This document shows, piece after piece, positions 51,905-62,140 of a stretch of 64,000 nucleotides of DNA. The stretch spans positions 186,001 to 250,000 of the forward strand of contig NZ_SODU01000005.1 of the NCBI RefSeq assembly GCF_004366075.1, given 5' to 3'. This DNA comes from Kribbella pratensis. GTDB taxonomy: Bacteria > Actinomycetota > Actinomycetes > Propionibacteriales > Kribbellaceae. Position 1 is the stretch's first letter. Each line of letters begins with the position of its first letter. Made by a program: the position numbers and the translations under genes. The notes under the pieces are model-generated. The model made no database searches, was not told the DNA's origin, and saw nothing but the letters and a program-made list of their open reading frames with translations.

Positions 51905-52996
51905 TCAGGAAATGCGGGTCATCCAGCCGTGGGGGTCAGCCGCTCGGCCGTACTGGACGTCGAGGAGGGCGGTGCGGACGGCTGCGGTGACCGGGCCGCC
52001 GTTGCCGTCGCCGATCTGGGTCTCGCCGCCCCTCCACTTCAGCGAGGCGACCGGGGTGACGACCGCGGCGGTCCCGCAGGCGAACACCTCGCGCACCTTC
52101 CCGGAGGCCGCGCCCTCACGCCACTCGTCGACCGAGACCTTGCGCTCGGTGACCGTGTAGCCGAGGTCGGTGACCAGCTTCAGGATCGAGTCCCGGGTGA
52201 CGCCCTCCAGGATCGTGCCGGACAGCTCCGGTGTGACCACCGAGTTGTCGTCGAGGACGAAGTACAGGTTCATCCCGCCGAGCTCCTCGACCCACTTCTT
52301 CTCCACCGCGTCCAGGAACGCGACCTGGTCGCAGCCCTGCTCGATCGCCTCGGCCTGGGCGAGCAGCGAGGAGGCGTAGTTACCGCCGGTCTTCGCCGCG
52401 CCGGTGCCGCCGGGGGCCGCGCGGGTGTACTCCTCGCTCAGCCAGATCCGGACCGGCTTCACGCCGTTCGCGAAGTACGACCCGGCCGGCGACGCGATCG
52501 CGCAGTACGTGACCCGGGCGGACGGGCGGACACCGAGGAACGGGTCCGAGCCGAACATGAACGGCCGCAGGTACAGCGACGTCTCGCCGCCACCCGGAAC
52601 CCAGGCCCGGTCGATCTCGACCAGCTTGTGCAGCGAGTCGAGGAACGCCGCGACCGGCAGCTCCGGCAGCGCGAGCCGGTGCGCGGACCGCTGGAACCGG
52701 ATCGCGTTCGCCTCGGGGCGGAACAGATGGATCGAGTCGTCGGGATGCCGGTAGGCCTTCATCCCCTCGAAAATCGTCTGGGCGTAGTGGAACACCGAGG
52801 TCGCGGGAGACAGCTCCAGCGGCCCGAAGGCGGTGATCCGTGCGTCGTGCCAGCCCTTCTCGGCCGTCCAGGTGGCGATCGCCATGTGGTCGGAGAAGTA
52901 CTGCCCGAATCCCGGGTTCGCCAGGATCTGGGCGCGCTGGTCGTCGCTGGCCGGTTGGGTGTTCGGCTCAACTGAGAACTGCAGATCGGCGCTCAT
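51905..52996 (-). CDS. ilvE: Branched-chain amino acid aminotransferase
   Basis: 363 residues, class IV PLP fold. FEGMKAYRHPDDSIHLFRPEANAIRFQRSAHRL is the N-terminal signature, the PLP lysine lies in GGTGAAKTGGNYASSLLAQ near residue 204, and EELGGMNLYFVLDDN and LEGVTRDSIL are conserved. It makes the last step of Ile, Leu and Val synthesis. TACGGT six bases before the ATG suggests a leaderless start although it lies only 49 bases after leuB. Confidence 0.95.
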   Translation of the reverse strand: MSADLQFSVEPNTQPASDDQRAQILANPGFGQYFSDHMAIATWTAEKGWHDARITAFGPLELSPATSVFHYAQTIFEGMKAYRHPDDSIHLFRPEANAIRFQRSAHRLALPELPVAAFLDSLHKLVEIDRAWVPGGGETSLYLRPFMFGSDPFLGVRPSARVTYCAIASPAGSYFANGVKPVRIWLSEEYTRAAPGGTGAAKTGGNYASSLLAQAEAIEQGCDQVAFLDAVEKKWVEELGGMNLYFVLDDNSVVTPELSGTILEGVTRDSILKLVTDLGYTVTERKVSVDEWREGAASGKVREVFACGTAAVVTPVASLKWRGGETQIGDGNGGPVTAAVRTALLDVQYGRAADPHGWMTRIS

Positions 52997-53045
52997 GCCG
53001 AAACCGTACCTCTCGGCTGACTGGTCATGCGAGCATCAGCCTTTC

Positions 53046-54095
53046 TCAGCCGGCCGCGCGCTTGGCGATCGCGTCACCGATCTCCGCGGTACTGCGGGCA
53101 ACGCCCGTGCGCTCCTCGATGTCCGCCGTGACGGCGTCCTCGATCGCGCGCGCGGCCTCGGTCAGACCGAGGTGCTCGAGCAGCAGCGCCGCGGACAGGA
53201 TCGCCGCGGTCGGGTCGGCCTTCTGCTGGCCCGCGATGTCCGGCGCGGAGCCGTGCACCGGCTCGAACATGCTCGGCGCGGTCCGGTCCGGGTTGATGTT
53301 GCCGCTCGCGGCCAGCCCGATCCCGCCGCTGATCGCGGCCGCCAGGTCGGTGATGATGTCGCCGAACAGGTTGTCGGTGACGATCACGTCGAACCGGGCC
53401 GGGTCGGTGACCAGGAAGATCGTCGCGGCGTCCACGTGCAGGTAGTCGACGGTGATCTCCGGGAACTCCTCGGCGACCTTGTCGACGGTCCGCTTCCACA
53501 GGTGGCCGGCGTGCACGAGCACGTTGTTCTTGTGCACGAGCGTCAGCTTCTTGCGCGGGCGGGCCTGCGCGCGGGCGAAGGCGTCCCGCACGACCCGCTC
53601 GACGCCGTACGCCGTGTTCACCGACACCTCGGTGGCGATCTCGGCCGGCGTACCGACCCGGAGCGCGCCGCCGTTGCCGACGTACGGGCCCTCGGTGCCT
53701 TCGCGGACGACGACGAAGTCGACCTCGCCCGGGTTCGCCAGCGGGGATCCGACGGACGGGTAGATCTTCGACGGCCGCAGGTTCACGTAGTGGTCGAGGG
53801 TGAACCGGAGCTTGAGCAGCAGACCGCGCTCGAGGACGCCGGACGGGACACTCGGGTCCCCGACCGCGCCGAGCAGGATCGCGTCGTGCTTGCGGATCTC
53901 CTCCAGCTCGGCGTCCGGCAGCGTCTCGCCGGTGGCGTGCCAGCGCTTCGCGCCGAGGTCGTACTCGGTCCGCTCGAACGTCACGCCGTGCTGTGCGGCG
54001 ACCGCGTCGAGGACCTTGAGCGCCTCGGTGGTCACCTCGGGTCCGATCCCGTCACCGGGGACGACGGCCAGCGTGAAGTTCTTCGTCTCGCTCAC
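53046..54095 (-). CDS. leuB: 3-isopropylmalate dehydrogenase
   Basis: 349 residues. [20 protein letters not shown] opens the beta-decarboxylating dehydrogenase fold; [17 protein letters not shown] and [25 protein letters not shown] are active-site blocks, and Lys/Asp of KNNVL and [10 protein letters not shown] catalyse. It oxidises 3-isopropylmalate. GTG 54095 overlaps the stop of a 51-codon upstream ORF, so translation is coupled to that small protein. Confidence 0.96.
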   Translation of the reverse strand: MSETKNFTLAVVPGDGIGPEVTTEALKVLDAVAAQHGVTFERTEYDLGAKRWHATGETLPDAELEEIRKHDAILLGAVGDPSVPSGVLERGLLLKLRFTLDHYVNLRPSKIYPSVGSPLANPGEVDFVVVREGTEGPYVGNGGALRVGTPAEIATEVSVNTAYGVERVVRDAFARAQARPRKKLTLVHKNNVLVHAGHLWKRTVDKVAEEFPEITVDYLHVDAATIFLVTDPARFDVIVTDNLFGDIITDLAAAISGGIGLAASGNINPDRTAPSMFEPVHGSAPDIAGQQKADPTAAILSAALLLEHLGLTEAARAIEDAVTADIEERTGVARSTAEIGDAIAKRAAG

Positions 54096-54247
54096 TTCTT
54101 GGGTTCTCCCCCATTGTCACGGCGGTTCATGGCCTCTTGGACAGCCTTGACCTCGTCGCTCGCCGGGCGCGCGGTGCGGCGACGCCGGGTCGCCTTCCGC
54201 TCGCGTGCGTCGATCGAGGGCCAGTTGGCTGGATACATGTCATACAT
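54092..54247 (-). CDS. 51-residue basic protein coupled to leuB
   Basis: A small [23 protein letters not shown] at its start, rich in Arg and Lys ([10 protein letters not shown]), ending GGEPKK. Its TGA overlaps the leuB GTG (GTGA). GGGAG lies about eight bases before the ATG. Codon use has the usual G/C third positions. Function unknown; it may be a small regulatory or ribosome-associated protein, or only a coupling leader. Confidence 0.6.
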   Translation of the reverse strand: MYDMYPANWPSIDARERKATRRRRTARPASDEVKAVQEAMNRRDNGGEPKK

Positions 54248-54393
54248 GCAGCTGCTCCCAAATATGTCGTGGGCGGCAGGATGCGCACGAATTTACTCGC
54301 ACATCCGACTATTTCTCCACCATGCGGGCAGCTTGTCCCGGAATATGAGATCCGAGTGCGGTCACTGGACCGGACCTGTGCGACTCTCAGCCG

Positions 54394-54960
54394 GTGAGTG
54401 CTCCTCCAGAACTGCCGCCGCTGGTTTCAGCGGCCCTCAGCCTGTCCGGCCGGCGCGGATTCGTCAGTTCCACCAGGAACGAGACCGGCCGTTTGCTCGC
54501 CACCCTCGCGGCGTCGAAGACCGGCCTGCTCGGTGAGCTCGGGACCGGCTGCGGCGTCGGCTCGGCGTGGCTGCGCAGCGGCGCCGGCGAGAGCACGTCG
54601 ATCGTCACCGCGGAGAGCGATCCGCAGCTCGCGCAGGTGGTCGCGGAACTGTTCGCCGACGACGAGCGGATCGAGGTCGTCTCCGCCGACTGGACCGCGC
54701 TGATCGAGCGCGGCCCGTTCGCGCTGCTGTTCGTGGACGCCCGCGAGGCGAAGCTGTCCGCCCGCGACATCATCGCGGACGTGGTCGAGCCGGGCGGCTT
54801 CGTCGTACTGGACGACTTCACGCCGTCGGCCGTCTGGCCGCCGATGTACGAGGGGCGCGTCGACACGCTCCGCCAGGAATGGCTGATGGACAGGCGCTTC
54901 ACCACCGTCGAGGTGATGGTCGCCCCGGACGCCGCCGTCCTGCTCGCCACGCGCCACTGA
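54394..54960 (+). CDS. SAM-dependent O-methyltransferase-like protein
   Basis: 188 residues. LGELGTGCGVGSAWLRSG near residue 47 is motif I, TAESDPQLAQVV the acidic loop, FALLFVDAREAKLSARDIIADVVEPGGFVVLDDF motif III-IV. Size and DDF motif resemble metal-dependent catechol-type O-methyltransferases. GTG start. Divergent from the leuB unit. Substrate unknown. Confidence 0.8.
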   Translation: MSAPPELPPLVSAALSLSGRRGFVSSTRNETGRLLATLAASKTGLLGELGTGCGVGSAWLRSGAGESTSIVTAESDPQLAQVVAELFADDERIEVVSADWTALIERGPFALLFVDAREAKLSARDIIADVVEPGGFVVLDDFTPSAVWPPMYEGRVDTLRQEWLMDRRFTTVEVMVAPDAAVLLATRH

Positions 54961-55032
54961 AGCTCCACCACCCGTACCACCACCCGACCCGACCACTCGT
55001 ACCGCCGCCCCAGCGCCCCTCCTCCTCGCCAT

Positions 55033-55138
55033 TTGGCTGGGTGACCCATCAAATGCGGGGTTACGGACCCTGGTTCAGGGTGTAGAACCCCTTAGCTGGC
55101 TGGCTTACCCAGCAAACTGGCTGGCTTATCCAGCAAAT
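55033..55138. repeat. Repeated short hairpins after the methyltransferase gene
   Basis: CTGGCTGGCTTACCCAGCAAA (55096-55116) is followed at once by a copy with one change (55117-55137), and a diverged copy TTGGCTGGGTGACCCATCAAA precedes at about 55034. Each folds as GCTGG-N5-CCAGC. Between them a nested hairpin GGGGTT (55057-55062) with AACCCC (55086-55091) encloses ACCCTG-GTT-CAGGGT, a likely terminator of the methyltransferase. Confidence 0.6.
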
Positions 55139-55174
55139 CGGGCCACGGGACGACCGGCAGGACGGTGGCGGGCG

Positions 55175-55219
55175 GTGCGGCTGGGTGGGGTGCGGCTGGG
55201 TGGGGTGCGGCTGGGTGGG
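55175..55219. repeat. 15-bp tandem repeat, three copies
   Basis: GTGCGGCTGGGTGGG at 55175, 55190 and 55205, identical copies in an otherwise gene-free stretch (54961-55330). No gene is visible there. Confidence 0.75.
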
Positions 55220-55241
55220 TGGTGGGGTGCAAACGTGAAGC

Positions 55242-55299
55242 GGGCCCGAGCTATGGAGCTCGGGCCCTTGTCAGCCGCCATGCGCCTGCGGGCGGCTGA
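55242..55299. terminator. serA terminator, two hairpins
   Basis: GGGCCCGAGCT (55242-55252) pairs with 55257-55267 (loop ATGG), and TCAGCCGCC (55271-55279) pairs with GGCGGCTGA (55291-55299). They lie just downstream of the serA stop (55331 on the minus strand). Confidence 0.8.
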
Positions 55300-55330
55300 C
55301 CGCCTCCAGTAAATCAGTCGTTGGGGTGAA

Positions 55331-56929
55331 TCAGGCCTCGAGGTCCACGGTGCGGGCTGTGTCCGCCTGAACCGCGACCGCGATGTCGTCCAGGACCGTC
55401 GGCACGATCTTCGAGTCGACCGACAGCGCGACGAGCGCCTTGCCGCCCTTGCGGTCCCGGCTGACCTGCATGCCGGCGATGTTGACGTCGGCATCGCCGA
55501 GGATCCGGCCGATCTGGCCGACCGCGCCCGGCCGGTCCTCGTAGGTGAGGAACGCCAGGTGCGCGGCGAGCTCGATCTCGGGGTCGTACCCGTCGATCTC
55601 GACCAGCCGCTCCGACTGCCGGACGCCGACCAGCGTGCCGGACACCGACACCTGCGCGCCGTCGGCGAGCGTGCCGCGGAGCGTGATCAGGTTGCGGTGC
55701 TCGGGGCTGTCGTGGTCGGTGACCAGCCGGACCTCGAGGCCCCGCTCGGCCGCCAGCAGCGGCGCGTTCACGTACGAGACGTTGTCCTCGACGACATCCG
55801 CGAAGACGCCCTTCAGCGCGGCGAGCTCGAGCACCTTCACGTCGTACTGCGTGATCTCGCCGCGGACCTCGACGTCGAGCTGCTGCGCGACGCCGCCGGC
55901 CAGCGCGGTGAAGATCCGGCCGAGCTTCTCGGTCAGCCCGATGCCCGGGCGGACGTCCTCGGCGATCACGCCGCCCTGGACGTTGACCGCGTCCGGGACC
56001 AGCTCACCCGACAGCGCCAGCCGGACCGATTTGGCGACCGCGATACCGGCCTTCTCCTGCGCCTCGTCGGTGGACGCGCCGAGGTGCGGCGTGACGACGA
56101 CGTTCTCGAACTCGAACAGCGGCGAGTCGGTGCACGGCTCGGACGCGAACACGTCCAGACCGGCGCCGGCCACCCGGCCTTCCTTGAGCGCGCTGTACAG
56201 CGCCTGCTCGTCGACGATGCCGCCGCGGGCCGCGTTCACGATGATGACCTCGGGCTTGACCTTGTGCAGCTGCTCGTCGCCGATCAGGCCGATGGTCTCC
56301 GGGGTCTTCGGGAGGTGCACGGAGATGAAGTCACTGGTCGCCAGCAGCTCGTCCAGGGTGGCGAGCCGGACGCCCATCTGCGCGGCCCGGCCGGCCTGCA
56401 CGTACGGGTCGTAGGCGATCACGTTCATGCCGAAGGCGGCCAGCCGCTGTGCGACCAGGACGCCGATCTTGCCGAGGCCGACGATCCCGACGGTCTTCTC
56501 GAACAGCTCGACACCCGAGTACTTGCTGCGCTTCCACTCGCCCTTCTTGAGCGCCTCGTTCGCGGCCGGGACCCGGCGCGCGGACGCGAGCAGCAGCGCG
56601 ACGGCCAGCTCGGCGGCGCTGGTGATGTTGGAGGTCGGGGCGTTCACGACCATCACACCGGCCTGGGTGGCGGCCTTCACGTCCACGTTGTCCAGGCCGA
56701 CCCCGGCCCGGGCGACGACCTTCAGCTTCTTCGCGGCGGCCAGGGCCTCGGCGTCCACCTTGGTGGCGCTGCGGATCAGGATGGCGTCGACGTCGGCGAT
56801 GGCCGGGAGCAGTTCGGCGCGGTCGGCGCCGTTGGTCTGGCGGATCTCGAAGTCGGGGCCGAGCGCCTCGACGGTGGCCGGGCTGAGCTCTTCGGCGATC
56901 AGGACGACGGGCCGGGTTACGTCAGTCAT
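55331..56929 (-). CDS. serA: D-3-phosphoglycerate dehydrogenase
   Basis: 532 residues, long type I form. ARAGVGLDNVDVKAA near 75, the NAD-binding GIVGLGKIGVLVAQRLAAFG near 148, the catalytic Arg/Glu/His stretch VNAARGGIVDEQAL, VTPHLGASTDEAQEKAG; then an ASB intervening domain (about 315-450) and the ACT domain (LTYEDRPGAVGQIGRILGDADVNIAGMQVSR) at the end, which binds serine for feedback. First step of serine synthesis. It is monocistronic, between the pseudoprotease gene and the terminator. Confidence 0.96.
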   Translation of the reverse strand: MTDVTRPVVLIAEELSPATVEALGPDFEIRQTNGADRAELLPAIADVDAILIRSATKVDAEALAAAKKLKVVARAGVGLDNVDVKAATQAGVMVVNAPTSNITSAAELAVALLLASARRVPAANEALKKGEWKRSKYSGVELFEKTVGIVGLGKIGVLVAQRLAAFGMNVIAYDPYVQAGRAAQMGVRLATLDELLATSDFISVHLPKTPETIGLIGDEQLHKVKPEVIIVNAARGGIVDEQALYSALKEGRVAGAGLDVFASEPCTDSPLFEFENVVVTPHLGASTDEAQEKAGIAVAKSVRLALSGELVPDAVNVQGGVIAEDVRPGIGLTEKLGRIFTALAGGVAQQLDVEVRGEITQYDVKVLELAALKGVFADVVEDNVSYVNAPLLAAERGLEVRLVTDHDSPEHRNLITLRGTLADGAQVSVSGTLVGVRQSERLVEIDGYDPEIELAAHLAFLTYEDRPGAVGQIGRILGDADVNIAGMQVSRDRKGGKALVALSVDSKIVPTVLDDIAVAVQADTARTVDLEA

Positions 56930-57058
56930 GGAGGAATCTCCTGCAGAAGCGGTAGGGGCTCATCAAGAACAGAGCACCGCGCTGTGCCCGCTGCCTCGAT
57001 GGTACCCCGTCCGCTGCACGCCGTGTGCGGGGACCCGGATGCCGGTCACAGGGGGTGT

Positions 57059-58243
57059 CTAGCTGTCGCAGGGGACCGCTGCGGTCATCGGCGAGGTGCG
57101 GTCGATGACCAGCTTGCCCTTCGAGCGGACCAGTTCGAACTTCGTGTCCAGCCGGCTGCAGTTCTGCCCGGCTGCGCCCGTCGCGGTGGGGGCGAACAGC
57201 ACGTTGTACGACATCCGCGCGTAGGACCCGTCCGCGGCCAGGTCGGTGAGCTTCGGGCCGAAGAAGTACGACGTCAGGTGCTTGGCCCTGTCTTGTTCCT
57301 CGCTCAGGTTCCGCGCGAACCGTGGTGAGTACAACGGCCGCAGCGCCGCGAAGTCCTGGCGATTCTCCAGCGTCAGGTAGCTGCCGAGCAGCCTCTGGAC
57401 TTCTACCGCCAGCGGCGTGTTGGCAACCTGCAGCACCGGCGCGATCGCGGCCTGCGGGCCCTTCGATTGGGCACACGTTCCAACCGCTGCGACGGTGAGG
57501 CCCGTCGGCGCGGGAGCGACGTACCCTCGGAGCTTGTCGAGACCGACGACCGTGCCGGCCTGGACGGTTCTGCCGACGACGAGACCGATGAGTCCGCCGG
57601 ACTTGTCGACGACCGGGCCGCCCAGCTTGGCCGCGTTCATCACCTCGCCCAGCGCCGTAGGGTCGGCCGCCGAGCCGATCGCGTTGATGACCTCCTTGCC
57701 CGCGGCGGTGTACCCGACCAACGCGCGCTCGGCCTTCGGCTCGGGATCCGTGGCCGGCAGGTGCAGCGGCGCGCCGTCCAACCCGATCGACTGCAGGACC
57801 GCGACCCCGTCGGCGCTGGTGCTGAGCAGGTTGGCCCGCCGGATCCGGCCGTCCGGCGCCACCACCACGATCGACCTCGGATTCTCGACCGCCGATGTCG
57901 CGGTCAGGATCCGCCCGTTGTCGATCAGCACGCCGGATGCCTCGCCGGACGAGCCGCAGGTCGTCGCGAGCACCCGGACGACCGACGGTCCGACCGACTC
58001 GAGCACCTCGTCGGTGTTGATCCGCAGGCTCTCCTGCCGGATGAACCAGCCCGCACCGGCACCGGCCGCGACGATCACGATCAGCACGAGGAGGCCGGCC
58101 AGGATCCGGCCGAAGATCCACGGACCCCGAGGCGGCGGCGTGGCTCCGGCCGGCCGGCTCGGAGCCTCCAGCTGGGTCAGCGTGCCGACCCCCGCCGGAA
58201 CCCGCCGCGGCGGCCGCGGAAGTCCGCTCCTGCCGTCCTCCAC
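57059..58243 (-). CDS. Membrane-anchored trypsin-fold protein, catalytic residues lost
   Basis: 394 residues from GTG 58243 (GGGGGAGG upstream). A Pro-rich cytoplasmic stretch, one membrane helix (ILAGLLVLIVIVAAGAGAGW, about 47-66), then an HtrA/trypsin-like domain. The His motif TAAHC is TATSAV, the Asp site reads SADGVAVL, and the GNSGGP serine motif is KLGGPVVD, so His and Ser are gone. A C-terminal 130-residue domain with two Cys follows. A scaffold or sensor role outside the membrane is more likely than proteolysis. Located between serA and ilvC; no functional link known. Confidence 0.6.
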   Translation of the reverse strand: MEDGRSGLPRPPRRVPAGVGTLTQLEAPSRPAGATPPPRGPWIFGRILAGLLVLIVIVAAGAGAGWFIRQESLRINTDEVLESVGPSVVRVLATTCGSSGEASGVLIDNGRILTATSAVENPRSIVVVAPDGRIRRANLLSTSADGVAVLQSIGLDGAPLHLPATDPEPKAERALVGYTAAGKEVINAIGSAADPTALGEVMNAAKLGGPVVDKSGGLIGLVVGRTVQAGTVVGLDKLRGYVAPAPTGLTVAAVGTCAQSKGPQAAIAPVLQVANTPLAVEVQRLLGSYLTLENRQDFAALRPLYSPRFARNLSEEQDRAKHLTSYFFGPKLTDLAADGSYARMSYNVLFAPTATGAAGQNCSRLDTKFELVRSKGKLVIDRTSPMTAAVPCDS

Positions 58244-58305
58244 CGCTCGCCCTCCCCCAGATCACCAGTACAGACCACAACCGTCACACATTGTGTCAAA
58301 CAAAA

Positions 58306-58339
58306 GGGCCCGGACCACCCACCTGGATGGTCCGGGCCC
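58306..58339 (-). terminator. Rho-independent terminator of ilvBNC
   Basis: GGGCCCGGACCA (58306-58317) pairs with 58328-58339 (12 bp); on the minus strand it is followed by TTTTGTTT. It ends the ilvB-ilvN-ilvC transcript. Confidence 0.88.
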
Positions 58340-58363
58340 TCGAGTCACCGGCGAGGTCGTTCG

Positions 58364-59410
<1,047 letters not shown>

Positions 59411-60097
59411 TTAGTGTTGATTCGGTACGGCGGCGGCGGTCCGGCCCGGCGGCGGGGCCGGCACCGGGTGGTGCGAGGAGCCGGCACTGGCCTGGGTACT
59501 GGCCTGGGCGCTGGTACTGGCACTGGTGTTGGCGGGTCGCGCCTGCACGTTCGGGGGTCCGGTCTGCACGTGCGGCGGCGGCACCGGGACCGGTCGCAGG
59601 GTGCGGTCGGAGATGGAGCGGCCGCCCCGGCCGATCGCCACCATGCCGGACTGCACCAGCTCGCGGACGCCGAAGGGTTCCAGCACCCGGAGCATGGCCT
59701 CGAGTTTCTCGGGATTGCCGGTCGCCTCGATCGTGATCGCGTCCGGTGCCACGTCCACCACCTTCGCACGGAACAGCTGGACGGTCTCCAGCACCTGTCC
59801 GCGGGTCAGGGTGTCCGCCTTGACCTTCACCAGCAGCAGTTCACGCTGAACCGTCTGGCTGGGCTCCAGCTCGACGATCTTGATCACGTTCACCAGCTTG
59901 TTCAGCTGCTTGGTGATCTGCTCCAAGGGCTGCTCGTCCACGCTGACCGCGATGGTCATCCGGGAAACCTCGGGGTGCTCGGTCGGACCGACCGCGAGCG
60001 AGTCGATGTTGAAGCCCCGCCGCGAGATCAACGCGGCCACCCGGGCCAGCACACCGTGCTTGTTCTCCACCAGGATGCTCAGCGTGTGCTTACTCAT
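59411..60097 (-). CDS. ilvN: Acetolactate synthase small subunit with extended tail
   Basis: 228 residues. Residues 1-165 are the standard IlvN: ACT domain (HTLSILVENKHGVLARVAALISRRGFNIDSLAVG) and its second domain (VLELETVQLFRAKVVDV-like stretch and VLEPFGVRELVQSGMVAIGRG). About 60 extra residues follow, rich in Pro, Ala, Ser, Thr and Gln (TSASTSAQASTQASAG), encoded by repeat-like DNA. It confers valine feedback on IlvB. ATG overlaps the ilvB stop. Confidence 0.93.
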   Translation of the reverse strand: MSKHTLSILVENKHGVLARVAALISRRGFNIDSLAVGPTEHPEVSRMTIAVSVDEQPLEQITKQLNKLVNVIKIVELEPSQTVQRELLLVKVKADTLTRGQVLETVQLFRAKVVDVAPDAITIEATGNPEKLEAMLRVLEPFGVRELVQSGMVAIGRGGRSISDRTLRPVPVPPPHVQTGPPNVQARPANTSASTSAQASTQASAGSSHHPVPAPPPGRTAAAVPNQH

Positions 60098-61848
60098 CAG
60101 AGTTCCTCCCCGTCCCACTTCGGCGCCATGTCGCGGGCGATCTGGATGTCGTCGTTGCTGGTGCCGGCGGCGACCATCGGCCACACCATCGCGTCACGGT
60201 GCACGACGAAGTCGACCACGACCGGCTGGTCGGTGACCGACATCGCCTTGTCGATGGTGGCGTCGACCGAGTCCTTGTCGGAGCAGCGCAGCCCGACGCC
60301 GCCCATCGCCTCGGCGAGCTTCGCGAAGTCCGGGATCCGGGCGGAGTGCAGATCGGTGTTGGAGTAGCGCTTGTCGTAGAACAGCGTCTGCCACTGGCGG
60401 ACCATGCCCAGCGACTGGTTGTTGATCACGGCGACCTTGATCGGGATGCCCTCGAGCGCGCAGGTGACGAGCTCCTGGTTGGTCATCTGGAAGCAGCCGT
60501 CGCCGTCGATCGCCCACACGGTCTTGTCCGGCCGCGCGACCTTGGCGCCCATCGCGGCCGGCACGGCGTACCCCATCGTGCCGAGGCCGCCGGAGTTCAG
60601 CCAGTGGCCGGGCTTCTCGAACGGCAGGTAGTGCGCGGACCACATCTGGTGCTGACCGACGCCCGCGGTGTAGACGGCGTCCGGGCCGGCGATCTTGCCG
60701 ATCCGCTCGATCACGTACTGCGGGGACAGCGTGCCGTCCTCGGGTTCGTCGTACGCTACCGGGTACTTCGCGCGGACCGATTCGAGCAGCCCGCGCCACG
60801 CGTCGTACGACGGGGTGCGGCCGGCGCTCGCGATCTCGGTCTTGAGCGCCGCGATCAGGTCGGTGATGACCTCCTTGCAGTCACCCACGATCGGCACGTC
60901 GGCGGCCCGGTTCTTGCCGATCTCGGCCGGGTCGATGTCGGCGTGGATGACCTTCGCCTCCGGCGCGAACGAGTCGAGCCGACCGGTCACGCGGTCGTCG
61001 AAGCGGGCGCCCAGGGTGATCAGCAGGTCGGAGCGCTGCAGGGCGCCGACGGCCGAGACGGAGCCGTGCATCCCGGGCATGCCGAAGTGCAGCTCATGGG
61101 TGTCGGGGAGCGCGCCGCGGGCCATCAGCGTGGTGACCACCGGGATGCCGAGGAGCTCGGCGAGCTCCTTCAACTCGGCGCTGGCCCGAGCGCGGATCAC
61201 ACCGCCGCCGACGTACAGGACCGGCTTCTCGGCGGCGACGATCAGGCGGGCCGCCTCGCGCACCTGCTTGGGGTGCGGGCGGGTCACCGGCCGGTAGCCG
61301 GGCAGCGACAGCTCGGTGGGCCACTGGAAGTCGACGCCGGTGGTCTGCATCGCGTCCTTGGTCACGTCGACGAGCACCGGTCCGGGTCGGCCGGTGGAGG
61401 CGATGTGGAACGCCTCGGCGATCGTGCTGGCGATGTCGTTGGGGTCGGTCACCAGGAAGTTGTGCTTGGTGATCGGCATCGTGATGCCGCGGATGTCCGC
61501 CTCCTGGAAGGCGTCCGTACCGATCGCGGCCCCGGCCACCTGACCGGTGATCGCGACCATCGGCACCGAGTCCATGTACGCGTCGGCGATCGGCGTCACC
61601 AGGTTGGTCGCGCCCGGCCCGGAGGTCGCCATACACACGCCGGTCTTCCCGGACGCGGCGGCGTACCCCTGGGCGGCGTGGCCGGCGCCCTGCTCGTGAC
61701 GTACCAGGATGTGGCGGATCTGGGTCGAGTCGAGCATCGGGTCGTACGCCGGGAGGATCGCGCCGCCCGGGATGCCGAAGACGGTGTCGACTCCGGCATG
61801 TTCCAGTGCGCGGATCAGAGCCTGTGCCCCGGTCAGCAGCTCACTCAT
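60097..61848 (-). CDS. ilvB: Acetolactate synthase large subunit
   Basis: 583 residues, ThDP-dependent. [16 protein letters not shown] and [18 protein letters not shown] (catalytic Glu) at the N-terminus; the ThDP-Mg motif [30 protein letters not shown] near 440-470. Catalyses condensation of pyruvate with pyruvate or 2-oxobutyrate. First gene of ilvB-ilvN-ilvC, preceded by an attenuator with leader peptide (61966-62063). Confidence 0.97.
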   Translation of the reverse strand: MSELLTGAQALIRALEHAGVDTVFGIPGGAILPAYDPMLDSTQIRHILVRHEQGAGHAAQGYAAASGKTGVCMATSGPGATNLVTPIADAYMDSVPMVAITGQVAGAAIGTDAFQEADIRGITMPITKHNFLVTDPNDIASTIAEAFHIASTGRPGPVLVDVTKDAMQTTGVDFQWPTELSLPGYRPVTRPHPKQVREAARLIVAAEKPVLYVGGGVIRARASAELKELAELLGIPVVTTLMARGALPDTHELHFGMPGMHGSVSAVGALQRSDLLITLGARFDDRVTGRLDSFAPEAKVIHADIDPAEIGKNRAADVPIVGDCKEVITDLIAALKTEIASAGRTPSYDAWRGLLESVRAKYPVAYDEPEDGTLSPQYVIERIGKIAGPDAVYTAGVGQHQMWSAHYLPFEKPGHWLNSGGLGTMGYAVPAAMGAKVARPDKTVWAIDGDGCFQMTNQELVTCALEGIPIKVAVINNQSLGMVRQWQTLFYDKRYSNTDLHSARIPDFAKLAEAMGGVGLRCSDKDSVDATIDKAMSVTDQPVVVDFVVHRDAMVWPMVAAGTSNDDIQIARDMAPKWDGEEL

Positions 61849-61965
61849 GGGTGCCTTCCCTCAGTCCTGTCACGATGTGGCCTTGATGGCTTTTCGCGAC
61901 CGATCCATCCTCGCTTGTGGCTGTCGTCCGGGCACTACTGGGTCGCAGATAGTCGCCCTGGCAAC

Positions 61966-62035
61966 AAAAAACCCCCTCCGCCGGGTGGGCTGAAGGGGGC
62001 GCGCTCGACTCTGTGGTCGCGTCAGTCGGCGCGCC
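61966..62035 (-). promoter_or_regulatory. ilvB attenuator (terminator and upstream hairpin)
   Basis: On the minus-strand RNA, CCCCCT (61999-61994) and AGGGGG (61977-61972) form a terminator followed by six U (61971-61966). Upstream, 62035-62024 pairs with 62010-61998 (GGCGCGC, then CGACT/AGTCG across a one-base bulge), overlapping the terminator arm by two bases. The first arm contains the end of the leader peptide. Confidence 0.75.
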
Positions 62036-62063
62036 GCACAAGTACGAGGAGAATCGATCGCAT
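62022..62063 (-). CDS. ilvB leader peptide MRSILLVLVRRAD
   Basis: Thirteen codons, six consecutive being Ile-Leu-Leu-Val-Leu-Val, ending inside the first hairpin arm of the attenuator. This is the classical control peptide of ilv operons: shortage of any branched-chain amino acid stalls the ribosome here. It has no ribosome site; a TTGACC/AATAAT promoter (62100-62070) ends six bases before the ATG, so it starts at the 5' end of the mRNA. Confidence 0.8.
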   Translation of the reverse strand: MRSILLVLVRRAD

Positions 62064-62069
62064 GTAGGC

Positions 62070-62100
62070 ATTATTCGCCCGCGGACCGCGACCCGGTCAA
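62070..62100 (-). promoter_or_regulatory. ilvB promoter, leaderless control peptide
   Basis: TTGACC (62100-62095) and AATAAT (62075-62070), 19 bases apart on the minus strand, six bases before the leader-peptide ATG at 62063. Confidence 0.65.
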
Positions 62101-62140
62101 GTTGGACGCCGCCGTGTCTCATCATTTGGTACGACCGTCC

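Noticed and set aside
56922-56963. Short ORF MSPYRFCRRFLHD overlapping the serA start
   Set aside because: No ribosome site or promoter at the right distance; likely chance.
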